DNA of 6,548 nt, from positions 1 through 6,548 of the forward strand of contig WLNG01000079.1 in NCBI GenBank assembly GCA_009699915.1, given 5' to 3'. This DNA comes from Actinomycetota bacterium. GTDB lineage: Bacteria > Actinomycetota > Thermoleophilia > Solirubrobacterales > Solirubrobacteraceae. Within the stretch, counting starts at the first letter, position 1. The number at the start of each line of letters is the position of its first letter. The notes under the pieces were generated by a model, which was not told the DNA's origin, made no database searches, and worked only from the letters and a program-made list of their open reading frames with translations. The translations under genes and the position numbers were made by a program. Of the stretch, positions 1 through 4,950 are shown piece after piece.

Positions 1-1
1 G

Positions 2-241
2 TATCTGCACGTCGGCTTCACCCCGAAGACGAGCGCCTCCGCTTCGGTCTTCTTCGGCCTGACGGGCCTCCACGGCGCGCACGTGGTGATCGGTCTGCTC
101 CTGCTGTTCATGTCGGCGATCCGCATCTTCAAGGGTGCCGTGGGCCCAGACGCACACAAGGGGCTTGAGGTCCCGGGGATCTACTGGCACTTCGTCGACC
201 TGATGTGGATCGTCGTGTTTACGACGATCTACCTGCTCTGA
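2..241 (+). CDS. ctaE: Cytochrome c oxidase subunit III, C-terminal part (5' end outside window)
   Basis: This is the last 79 residues of subunit III of a haem-copper (aa3-type) cytochrome c oxidase, an integral membrane subunit that stabilises the catalytic subunit I during proton-pumping O2 reduction. The reading frame is open from position 2 to the TGA at 239-241. Visible family signatures are the segment FFGLTGLHGAHVVIG (about residues 17-31) and the C-terminal block EVPGIYWHFVDLMWIVVF (56-73), which form the last two membrane helices and carry the conserved histidines. Family members are usually near 190-200 residues, so roughly the first 110-120 lie upstream of the window. The 50-residue gene at 247 follows 5 nt after the stop and probably shares its transcript. 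The frame is intact, with no sign of decay. Subunit III identity is sure. The symbol ctaE follows actinobacterial usage. Confidence 0.95.
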   Translation, partial: YLHVGFTPKTSASASVFFGLTGLHGAHVVIGLLLLFMSAIRIFKGAVGPDAHKGLEVPGIYWHFVDLMWIVVFTTIYLL

Positions 242-246
242 CGCTC

Positions 247-399
247 GTGGAGGACCGCGATCCCGGTTCGCCGAGCGGCTGGGAACGACTGCTCGCCCCC
301 CTCCGCAGCGAGGACGCAGCCTTCCGCAGCGTGCTGTGGGTTCTGGTCGCCTGTGTGGTCATCGCGGTCATCGCGGTGATCCTCCGCGCGATCCTCTGA
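247..399 (+). CDS. Small single-helix membrane protein next to cytochrome oxidase subunit III
   Basis: Predicted 50-residue protein with a charged N-terminal half (MEDRDPGSPSGWERLLAPLR) and one hydrophobic helix at about residues 28-47, ending in RAIL. I do not recognise a named family. Its position 5 nt after ctaE suggests a small accessory or assembly subunit of the oxidase, which is an inference. I chose the GTG at 247 because it starts just after the ctaE stop. The only ATG in frame, at 205, would overlap ctaE by 37 nt and add a stretch that looks like ctaE read out of frame. Neither start has a convincing Shine-Dalgarno sequence, so translation may be coupled to ctaE. Actinobacterial subunit IV (CtaF) is a larger, multi-helix protein, so this is not a normal CtaF. 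It converges on the cytochrome/cupredoxin gene. Confidence 0.65.
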   Translation: MEDRDPGSPSGWERLLAPLRSEDAAFRSVLWVLVACVVIAVIAVILRAIL

Positions 400-406
400 C
401 CGGCGA

Positions 407-435
407 CAGCGCTGCGCTGCGGGCGTGCTCCCCGC
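407..435. terminator. Possible hairpins between convergent genes
   Basis: Two short GC stems lie in the 51-nt gap between the small membrane protein and the convergent cytochrome gene. CAGCG (407-411) pairs with CGCTG (415-419), and GCGGG (419-423) pairs with CCCGC (431-435). Neither has a T-tract on either strand. A bidirectional terminator is plausible from position alone, and the sequence support is weak. Confidence 0.25.
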
Positions 436-450
436 GACCGGCCGGGGGGA

Positions 451-1182
451 CTACTTGACCGTGAGCTTGCCGACCATGCCACCGGCACGATGGCCGGGAA
501 CGGCACAGAAGTACGTGAAGGTGCCGGGCTTCAGGGTGCCCTTGGCGCTCGCCGTGCCGGACTTGACGATGTTCGTGGCGATCGAGGCGCCCTCGATCTC
601 GATGTTGTGCGGCACGCCGGACTTGTTGGGCATCCGCAGCTCGACCGGGCCGGCGGTGGCCGTGGCGGTCGTCTGGGTGTAGGCGAGCTGGCCGTTCGGG
701 TCGGCCTCGATCGTCAGGACGCCGTTCTGCTCGACGGCCGGCTTGCCGCCGCCCGGCGTCGGGACAGCCGCGGCCAGAAGCCCGGTGTCCTTGCCGGGGA
801 CCGCGGCGACCGCGGCGACGTATGCCGCGACGTCCTTCGCATCTTGGCCCTTGACGAGGTTTGCCGGCATCAGCGTGGTCCTGCCCGGGTAGCCGATCTG
901 CCCGTAAACCACGCCAGCGATGCCCTTGTCGCCCCAGCGTTCGACGCGTGCAATTCGGAAGGCGTCATCAAGATTCGGACCGGTCACGCCCTTCGTTCCG
1001 GCGCGCCCAAGAACGTGGCAGGCTCCGCACTTCTGCACGAAGAGCTTCTTGCCCTTCACGACGTCAGCGTTCTTCGTGGGATCCTCGTTCGTGCAGCCGG
1101 AGACCGTGATCCCGGCGACTGCGACGGCGACGAGCGCTGATGCGCGCAGCGTCCGGCTTTGGGCGTTCTTACGACTCTTCAT
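451..1182 (-). CDS. Lipoprotein with cytochrome c domain fused to a cupredoxin domain
   Basis: Predicted 243-residue exported redox lipoprotein (numbering from the ATG at 1182). A basic N-terminus and hydrophobic stretch lead to the lipobox VSGC with lipidated Cys30. A class I cytochrome c domain follows: CGACH at 52-56 (haem-binding Cys52, Cys55, His56) and a likely axial Met105 in TLMPA. After a Gly/Pro linker comes a plastocyanin-like cupredoxin with the full type-1 copper set: His192 (PHNIEIE), Cys226, His231 and Met236 (YFCAVPGHRAGGM). The protein should sit on the outer face of the membrane and pass electrons. Lying next to and converging on ctaE, it is a candidate donor to the oxidase (inference). 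I prefer the ATG at 1182 over the one at 1191, because the upstream AGGA is 10 nt from the first and only 1 nt from the second. A TAGGAT hexamer at 1192-1197 may be its -10 box. Confidence 0.9.
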   Translation of the reverse strand: MKSRKNAQSRTLRASALVAVAVAGITVSGCTNEDPTKNADVVKGKKLFVQKCGACHVLGRAGTKGVTGPNLDDAFRIARVERWGDKGIAGVVYGQIGYPGRTTLMPANLVKGQDAKDVAAYVAAVAAVPGKDTGLLAAAVPTPGGGKPAVEQNGVLTIEADPNGQLAYTQTTATATAGPVELRMPNKSGVPHNIEIEGASIATNIVKSGTASAKGTLKPGTFTYFCAVPGHRAGGMVGKLTVK

Positions 1183-1191
1183 GAGCAACAT

Positions 1192-1197
1192 ATCCTA
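1192..1197 (-). promoter_or_regulatory. Candidate -10 box (TAGGAT) for the cytochrome/cupredoxin gene
   Basis: On the - strand, TAGGAT matches the TANNNT form of an actinobacterial -10 element. It ends 9 nt before the preferred ATG at 1182, so transcription would start at or within a few bases of the start codon. No convincing -35 hexamer is visible 16-18 nt upstream. The same bases supply the AGGA that could act as a ribosome binding site on a longer transcript, so the two readings compete. Confidence 0.35.
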
Positions 1198-1260
1198 CGC
1201 GTAGAGGCGGATTCCATGCGATGCGCCCGGACCGCTTGGCCGTCGCGTCCTGCGGATGGG

Positions 1261-1266
1261 TACGAT
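1261..1266 (+). promoter_or_regulatory. Candidate -10 box (TACGAT) giving a leaderless zinc-ribbon mRNA
   Basis: TACGAT is a good TANNNT -10 hexamer. It ends 6 nt before the ATG at 1273, which would place the transcription start on or beside the start codon. A poor -35 candidate, TTGGCC (1236-1241), lies 19 nt upstream, longer than the usual 17. There is no well-spaced Shine-Dalgarno sequence, which fits leaderless translation. Confidence 0.45.
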
Positions 1267-1272
1267 TCATCC

Positions 1273-1536
1273 ATGGCTCAGCTCTACCGTTTGCGTACCC
1301 CGTCGACCGGCACCGAGGTCCTCCTCGAAGCGCAGCCCGACCGGATCTACCTCGACGAGGCGACCGGAGAGCGCATGGAGATCGTCGGGAAGGTTCTCCC
1401 GCTCGCTCCGAGCGCCTCACGCCTCCCATGGGCCGTCGAGAACCTGCGCTTCTGCAACTGGTGCGACCAGCCGGCTCAGCGCGACCTGAATGAGTGCCCC
1501 ACCTGCCAGCGGCGCATGAACCCGCTCGCGGGCTGA
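1273..1536 (+). CDS. Small zinc-ribbon protein of unknown function
   Basis: Predicted 87-residue cytosolic protein with no signal peptide or membrane segment. The N-terminal 50 residues are rich in short beta-prone stretches (AQLYRLRTPSTGTEVLLEA). The C-terminal part has a Cys4 zinc-ribbon pattern, C-x2-C-x10-C-x2-C: Cys61, Cys64, Cys75 and Cys78 (FCNWC and ECPTC). I do not recognise the family. The ribbon suggests nucleic-acid or protein binding, but that is inference. I chose the ATG at 1273 because residues from the upstream start at 1159 would overlap the divergent cytochrome gene and look non-coding, and because a -10-like TACGAT sits 6 nt before it. It is divergent from the cytochrome gene and in line with the repeat lipoprotein, 77 nt downstream. 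Confidence 0.8.
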   Translation: MAQLYRLRTPSTGTEVLLEAQPDRIYLDEATGERMEIVGKVLPLAPSASRLPWAVENLRFCNWCDQPAQRDLNECPTCQRRMNPLAG

Positions 1537-1551
1537 TCGCGGCGCCCCGCT

Positions 1552-1581
1552 CGCGCAGGTCGCTGCATCTCGTTCTGCGCG
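1552..1581 (+). terminator. Hairpin after the zinc-ribbon gene
   Basis: CGCGCAG (1552-1558) pairs perfectly with CTGCGCG (1575-1581), a 7-bp stem with a 16-nt loop, 15 nt after the stop codon. No T-tract follows. It could be a non-canonical terminator separating the zinc-ribbon gene from the lipoprotein gene, but in GC-rich DNA such stems arise easily. Confidence 0.3.
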
Positions 1582-1600
1582 CTCCGGCGGGTGGGCGAGC

Positions 1601-1606
1601 TACCCT
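1601..1606 (+). promoter_or_regulatory. Candidate -10 box (TACCCT) giving a leaderless lipoprotein mRNA
   Basis: TACCCT fits TANNNT and ends 7 nt before the ATG at 1614, the spacing expected when transcription starts at the A of the start codon. No Shine-Dalgarno sequence is present in the 15 nt before the ATG, and no clear -35 hexamer is visible. Confidence 0.4.
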
Positions 1607-1613
1607 GACGATC

Positions 1614-2084
1614 ATGCGTTCCGTGCTGCTCGTCACCACCTGCGCCCTGGCCCTGTCGGGCACCCTCGCGCTGTCAGCCTGCGGCGGCGGAACCAGCGTG
1701 GAGGACAAGATCCCCACCAAGGCCCCTGCGCTGCTCCCGCCCGAGGACGCCGACGCGCTCGCTGGGACCGCCCCGACCGGTACGACCGAGACGACGGACA
1801 CCACCGCGACCACCGATACGACCGATACCGGCGGGACCGATACGACCGATACCGGCGGTACCGGCACGACCGATACCGGTGGCGGGACCGATACCGGCGG
1901 GGATACGAACACCGGTGGCGGGACCGACACCGGCGGTGGCGGGAACACCGGTGGCGGGACCGATACCGGAGGGGATACGAACACCGGTGGTGCGACGCCC
2001 GACACCGGGGGGCTCTCCCCCGATCAGAATGCCGGCGCCGGAAGCTTCCAGCGCTTCTGCCGGGATAATCCCAGCGCCTGCTGA
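1614..2084 (+). CDS. Thr/Asp/Gly-repeat lipoprotein with a Cys-ended tail
   Basis: Predicted 156-residue exported lipoprotein. The signal peptide ends at the lipobox LSAC (Cys23), followed by GGG. Residues 24-54 are a non-repetitive spacer. Residues 55-133 are a low-complexity run built on TDTGG, TTDT and NTGG units, which should form an extended, flexible and possibly glycosylated stalk. The last residues, GSFQRFCRDNPSAC, are not low-complexity and carry Cys149 and a terminal Cys156. I chose the ATG at 1614 because the signal peptide begins there; the upstream start at 1494 would place it in the middle of the protein. I do not recognise a family. A surface or cell-wall spanning role is inference. 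It converges on the secreted-protein gene ending at 2132. At the DNA level the stalk contains a 44-nt direct repeat. Confidence 0.85.
   Translation: MRSVLLVTTCALALSGTLALSACGGGTSVEDKIPTKAPALLPPEDADALAGTAPTGTTETTDTTATTDTTDTGGTDTTDTGGTGTTDTGGGTDTGGDTNTGGGTDTGGGGNTGGGTDTGGDTNTGGATPDTGGLSPDQNAGAGSFQRFCRDNPSAC
1875..1990 (+). repeat. 44-nt direct repeat inside the lipoprotein stalk
   Basis: The 44 nt at 1875-1918 recur at 1947-1990, offset 72 nt (24 codons), with one mismatch (C1898 versus A1970). The mismatch is synonymous, GGC to GGA. The copies lie within a larger field (about 1776-2012) of imperfect 15-nt TDTGG-coding units. The pattern fits expansion by in-frame duplication. Confidence 0.85.
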
Positions 2085-2107
2085 CCGCGGCGAACCGGTC
2101 AGCGCGA

Positions 2108-2126
2108 GGCGCGTGAGGTGCGCGCC
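2108..2126. terminator. Hairpin between convergent lipoprotein and secreted-protein genes
   Basis: GGCGCG (2108-2113) pairs perfectly with CGCGCC (2121-2126) around a 7-nt loop, in the 47-nt gap between two convergent stop codons. No T-tract follows on either strand. The position fits a shared bidirectional terminator. Confidence 0.4.
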
Positions 2127-2131
2127 GCCTA

Positions 2132-2818
2132 TTACTTCGGCTTGGCGGGGTTGGTCTGCTTGGGAGTCGTGACCATCGTCGCACTGTAGGTCAGGCGAGC
2201 GGTGCGATAGAGGCAGTAGTACTGCGCCAGCTGGTTCGGCAGCAGCTGCGAGGTCTGGTTCACCGTGTCTTCGCACTGACCCTTCTCGCGACTGGCACGC
2301 CACGAGGTCGCATTCCCGAGGTTGGTCGCCAGCGCCGGCGCCCACGTGAGCACCGTCAGCGCGACGATCTGCCCCTTCTTCACGGGGATCGAGGTCTCGA
2401 GCGGGAACTGCGCGATGCCTCCGAAGTACGGCTGGAGCTTCATCGGCGGACCCTGTGCAACGGCCCGCGAGCGCAGCTTGCGCTTCGGATCGAGAATCGT
2501 GATCTGGGCCTGCGACTCGCCGCCCAGCTTGGAATCGAAGAACTCGATCTGCTTGGTGCCGGGCTTGCCGAGCGAGATCGACCAAGCTACGAGCCGACCG
2601 TTCTTCGGCACCACCATGAGACCGCGCAGCGGGCCGACCTTGGCCTGGTAGCCGGTTGTCCGGCTGACCGCGTAGCAGGGCTTTCCGGGGCAACCGGGCT
2701 TCGACATCTCCTCGATCTTGCCGATCTCAATCACCTCGGCAGAGGCCACGGAGGCTGCGGCGCCGCCGACGACGGCAGCCGCGCAAAGGACCATTACGAT
2801 TCGTCTCATCACCCCCAT
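2132..2818 (-). CDS. Secreted four-cysteine protein of unknown function
   Basis: Predicted 228-residue exported protein. A basic start (MRRIVMVL) and an Ala/Val/Gly core lead to a signal peptidase I site near ASVASA (about residue 27), with no lipobox. The mature part, about 200 residues, has four cysteines: 43 and 48 (PGCPGKPC), 182 and 202 (GQCEDTV and YYC). They could form two disulphides. Alternating hydrophobic stretches such as RLVAWSISLG, QAQITILDP and GQIVALTVLTW suggest a beta-sandwich fold. I do not recognise the family or a catalytic motif. The basic, Lys/Pro-rich C-terminus (KQTNPAKPK) is probably disordered. Two ATGs are possible, at 2818 and 2809. The second gives a more typical signal peptide, but neither has a well-spaced Shine-Dalgarno sequence. 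It is 112 nt downstream of the crotonase gene on the same strand and may have its own promoter. Confidence 0.8.
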   Translation of the reverse strand: MGVMRRIVMVLCAAAVVGGAAASVASAEVIEIGKIEEMSKPGCPGKPCYAVSRTTGYQAKVGPLRGLMVVPKNGRLVAWSISLGKPGTKQIEFFDSKLGGESQAQITILDPKRKLRSRAVAQGPPMKLQPYFGGIAQFPLETSIPVKKGQIVALTVLTWAPALATNLGNATSWRASREKGQCEDTVNQTSQLLPNQLAQYYCLYRTARLTYSATMVTTPKQTNPAKPK

Positions 2819-2930
2819 TCAACACCAGCGAGGGCTCGGATGTTGCGGTTGGGACGCTTTTTTTGCGCTTCCCCCATGAAATGGCGGTTTCAGGGATGCC
2901 AGGGCGCAAGCCCTCGTGCGCCTTTCCGCC
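2819..2930 (-). other. Intergenic region with several stem-loops and a 7-nt A/T tract
   Basis: This 112-nt gap lies between the crotonase stop and the secreted-protein start. CAACA (2820-2824) can pair with TGTTG (2841-2845) around an inner CGA/TCG stem, just before the ATG at 2818. A T7 run on the + strand (2858-2864) is flanked by GGGACGC and GCGCTTCCC, which pair with a 2-nt bulge. At 2901-2922 two stems exclude one another: AGGGC/GCCCT with a 4-nt loop, and GGCGCA/TGCGCC. A terminator for the crotonase transcript or a leader for the secreted-protein gene is possible. No -10 box stands out. Confidence 0.4.
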
Positions 2931-3707
2931 TCAGCGCCCGCGATAGATCGCTTTCCCGGGGCCCTCGCTCAGAAAAGAACGCACGCCTCCTTGGAGGTCT
3001 TCCGTCGCGAATAGCGCTCCACTGACCTCTGGGACCAACGCGTCGGCTGCTCGCACCCCCTGCTCGACCTGCCGGGCGATGATCGCCTTGGTTGCGGCAT
3101 GCGCGAGCGTCGGGCCATCGGCGATCCTTCGCGTGAAGGCCCGGGCAGCCTCGTCGAACTGCTCCTCGGGGAGCACGCGATTGACGACGTTCCAGCTCTC
3201 AAGCTGCCCGGCGGTGAAGAGCTCTCCCGTGTAGATGAGTTCCTTCGCGCGCGCGGGTCCGGCGCGCTGGGCGAGTCGCTGCGGTCCTCCCATCGACGGC
3301 GTCAGACCGACAACGATCTCCACGAGCCCAAACCGTGCCGACTCGGCGGCGAGCAGAATGTCGCAGGCGAGCGCGATCTCGAATGCAGCGGTGAGGCACA
3401 GCGCATGTGCCGCGAAGACCGTCGGACATGGAAGATCCTCGAGGATCTGGACCGACTCCAGCAGCTCGACCCAGAGATCGGCTCCCTGCTGGACGCTGAG
3501 GCCGTCGAACTCATGGACATCGACGCCGCCGCTCACCGCGCGGTGGTCGGCGCGGATCAGCAAGCCCCGTGGCGTCTCTGCAGCCAGCTCGCGGACTGCC
3601 GCGTGGAACGCATCGAACATCTGCCGGTCGAAGAGGTTCAGCGGCGGCGCATCGAAGCTGAGGACCGCGAGCCCATCCTCGCGTTCGAGGCGCAGCGGCC
3701 CGGTCAT
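2931..3707 (-). CDS. Enoyl-CoA hydratase/isomerase (crotonase) family protein
   Basis: Predicted 258-residue cytosolic crotonase-fold enzyme, the usual family length. Family members hydrate, isomerise or otherwise transform acyl-CoA thioesters, using backbone amides as an oxyanion hole. Visible landmarks are SGGVDVHEF (59-67, CoA/oxyanion segment) and FEIALACDILLAAESARFGLVEIVVGL (starting at 109). Its Glu110 and Glu130 align by eye with the two catalytic glutamates of rat mitochondrial enoyl-CoA hydratase. PSMGGPQRL (137-145) and the C-terminal helices are also typical. The Gly-rich turn before Glu110, usually GGG, reads TAA here. Retention of both glutamates favours a hydratase, but the substrate cannot be told. 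I chose the ATG at 3707 because it overlaps the HIT stop as ATGA; the longer version from 3842 would run back through the HIT gene. It is probably translationally coupled to HIT. Confidence 0.9.
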   Translation of the reverse strand: MTGPLRLEREDGLAVLSFDAPPLNLFDRQMFDAFHAAVRELAAETPRGLLIRADHRAVSGGVDVHEFDGLSVQQGADLWVELLESVQILEDLPCPTVFAAHALCLTAAFEIALACDILLAAESARFGLVEIVVGLTPSMGGPQRLAQRAGPARAKELIYTGELFTAGQLESWNVVNRVLPEEQFDEAARAFTRRIADGPTLAHAATKAIIARQVEQGVRAADALVPEVSGALFATEDLQGGVRSFLSEGPGKAIYRGR

Positions 3708-4126
3708 GCGGCACCCCGCAGCGACGCGGCGGTGGCAGCTATCTCCTGGCCATCGCCTGCCGCCGGAACCCAGGGGAGCTTCAGGGGGTCGCCGCTGTAG
3801 CGCGGAATGACGTGGATGTGGAAGTGGAAGACCGACTGCCACGCCGCGGAGCCACTGGAGTTCAGGAGATTGACGCCCTCGGCGCCGAGCGTCTCCACGA
3901 CCACCGCCGCGAGACGCTGGGCGCTCTGCATGCAGGCCGCCAGATCATCGGGATCGATGTCGTGCAGATCGGTCGCATGGACGCGGGGGACGACGAGCAG
4001 GTGGCCGCGCGTCGCGGGATTGATGTCCATGAAGGCGACGGTGCGCTCATCCTCAGCGACGAGCTGGGCGGGCAAGTCGCCCGAGATGATGCGGCAGAAG
4101 AGGCAGGCGGGGTCATGCGCAGGCAT
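3704..4126 (-). CDS. HIT-family (histidine triad) nucleotide hydrolase/transferase
   Basis: Predicted 140-residue cytosolic protein. It carries the histidine triad HFHIHVI at residues 101-107, with His103 as the expected nucleophile that forms a nucleotidyl-His intermediate. The preceding NSSGSAAWQSV (89-99) and following PRYSGD are typical. CLFC at 8-11, together with His50 and His101, fits the structural zinc site of Hint-like bacterial members. Hint-like HIT proteins hydrolyse nucleoside phosphoramidates and related adenylates; the physiological substrate here is unknown. I chose the ATG at 4126 because MPAHDPACLFCRIISGDLPA is the normal family N-terminus. The upstream start at 4186 would run into the slipin gene. 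It begins 10 nt after the slipin stop and ends in a 4-nt ATGA overlap with the crotonase gene, so these three are probably co-transcribed. Confidence 0.93.
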   Translation of the reverse strand: MPAHDPACLFCRIISGDLPAQLVAEDERTVAFMDINPATRGHLLVVPRVHATDLHDIDPDDLAACMQSAQRLAAVVVETLGAEGVNLLNSSGSAAWQSVFHFHIHVIPRYSGDPLKLPWVPAAGDGQEIAATAASLRGAA

Positions 4127-4133
4127 GCCCTCA

Positions 4134-4139
4134 ACCCTA
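4134..4139 (-). promoter_or_regulatory. Possible internal -10 box (TAGGGT) before the HIT gene
   Basis: On the - strand TAGGGT fits TANNNT and ends 7 nt before the HIT ATG at 4126. Its first three bases are also the slipin TAG stop, so the match is partly forced by coding constraint. The GAGGG further on is too close to the ATG for a normal ribosome binding site. An internal leaderless promoter is possible, with low confidence. Confidence 0.25.
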
Positions 4140-4949
4140 TCCGCCGGTGCCGTCAGCCCCCATGCGCACCGCGGCGCGCTGCTCACGCGCCAGGAAGTTG
4201 CCCAGCTCCTCGATAGTGCTCATCAGCGGAGACGGGAAGATCACCGTCGAGTTCTTGTCTACCGAGATCTCAACGAGCGTCTGCAGGTTGCGCAGCTGAA
4301 GTGCGAGCGGATGCGCTGCCATCACGTCTGCGGCCTCGGCCAGACGCCCTGCCGCGAGGGCTTCCCCCTCCGCGGCGATGATCTTCGCCCGTTTCTCCCG
4401 TTCAGCCTCAGCCTGCTTGGCCATCGCGCGCTTCATCGACTCTGGCAGCTGGATGTCCTTAAGTTCGACGAGCGTCACCTCGACCCCCCACTCCTCGGTC
4501 TGGACGTCGAGGATCTCCCTGATGTTGCGATTGATGCGGTCGGTGTCGGCGAGCGTCGCATCGAGCGTGTGACGGCCCACGACGGCACGCAGCGTGGTCT
4601 GCGCGATCTGGTTGATCGCTGCTGCGACGTTCTCGATCGCGATCACGGCGCGGATTGGATCGCGTACGCGGAAGTAGGCGACGGCAGCCACGTCGACGCT
4701 GACGTTGTCCCGCGTAATGATGCCCTGGGACTGAATCGGCATCGTCACGATCCGCAGCGACACGCGCTGCAGCCGGTCGATCAAGGGGATGATCAGCACG
4801 AGCCCGGGACCGCGCGCCCCCTTGTGCAGCTTGCCCAGGCGGAACTGGACGCCGCGATCGTACTCGCGCACGATCCGGATCGCCGCGGCCAGGAGCCCCA
4901 GCAGGAGCAGCACAACGACAACGAGGATCAGGACGACGGCCGCACTCAT
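4137..4949 (-). CDS. Slipin / stomatin-like SPFH-domain membrane protein
   Basis: Predicted 270-residue membrane-anchored scaffold protein. One N-terminal membrane helix (about residues 4-24) is followed by an SPFH/band-7 domain (about 27-170). That domain contains the slipin signatures REYDRGVQFRLGK (28-40), GPGLVLIIPLIDRLQRVSLR (47-66) and GVEVTLVELKDIQLPE (155-170). An Ala/Glu/Lys/Arg-rich coiled-coil region (about 172-212) follows, then a short hydrophobic C-terminal segment around STVIFPSPL. Slipins oligomerise at the membrane and often pair with an NfeD-type protein. No NfeD gene is adjacent here; the neighbours are cca and HIT genes. It starts 47 nt after the cca stop and ends 10 nt before HIT. 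No Shine-Dalgarno sequence is visible. TATTCC ends 7 nt before the ATG, inside an inverted repeat that may be regulatory. Confidence 0.92.
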   Translation of the reverse strand: MSAAVVLILVVVVLLLLGLLAAAIRIVREYDRGVQFRLGKLHKGARGPGLVLIIPLIDRLQRVSLRIVTMPIQSQGIITRDNVSVDVAAVAYFRVRDPIRAVIAIENVAAAINQIAQTTLRAVVGRHTLDATLADTDRINRNIREILDVQTEEWGVEVTLVELKDIQLPESMKRAMAKQAEAEREKRAKIIAAEGEALAAGRLAEAADVMAAHPLALQLRNLQTLVEISVDKNSTVIFPSPLMSTIEELGNFLAREQRAAVRMGADGTGG

Positions 4950-4950
4950 G

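Noticed and set aside
490..1140. 216-residue + strand open frame opposite the cytochrome/cupredoxin gene
   Set aside because: The - strand frame has a lipobox, CxxCH and copper ligands; the + strand frame is a compositional shadow.
1159..1272. N-terminal extension of the zinc-ribbon protein from the ATG at 1159
   Set aside because: It would overlap the divergent cytochrome gene start and adds residues with no family-like character; the ATG at 1273 has its own promoter-like hexamer.
1169..2005. Long - strand open frame rich in Pro/Val/Ser repeats (PPVSVPPPVF-like)
   Set aside because: It is the mirror of the TDTGG-coding repeat on the + strand and also runs across the zinc-ribbon gene. The + strand frame has a signal peptide, lipobox and sensible end.
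1776..2012. Repeat field as a CRISPR array or mobile-element repeat
   Set aside because: The units are short, contiguous and in coding frame with no unique spacers, and they encode a low-complexity protein stalk.
1674..2693. 339-residue - strand open frame spanning the lipoprotein and secreted-protein genes
   Set aside because: It overlaps two better-supported genes in another frame, has Arg/Gly/Ala-rich shadow composition and no recognisable domain.
2858..2864. T7 run as an intrinsic terminator for + strand transcripts
   Set aside because: The nearest upstream hairpin (2820-2845) ends 12 nt before the run, and no + strand gene ends nearby; the closest genes on both sides are on the - strand.
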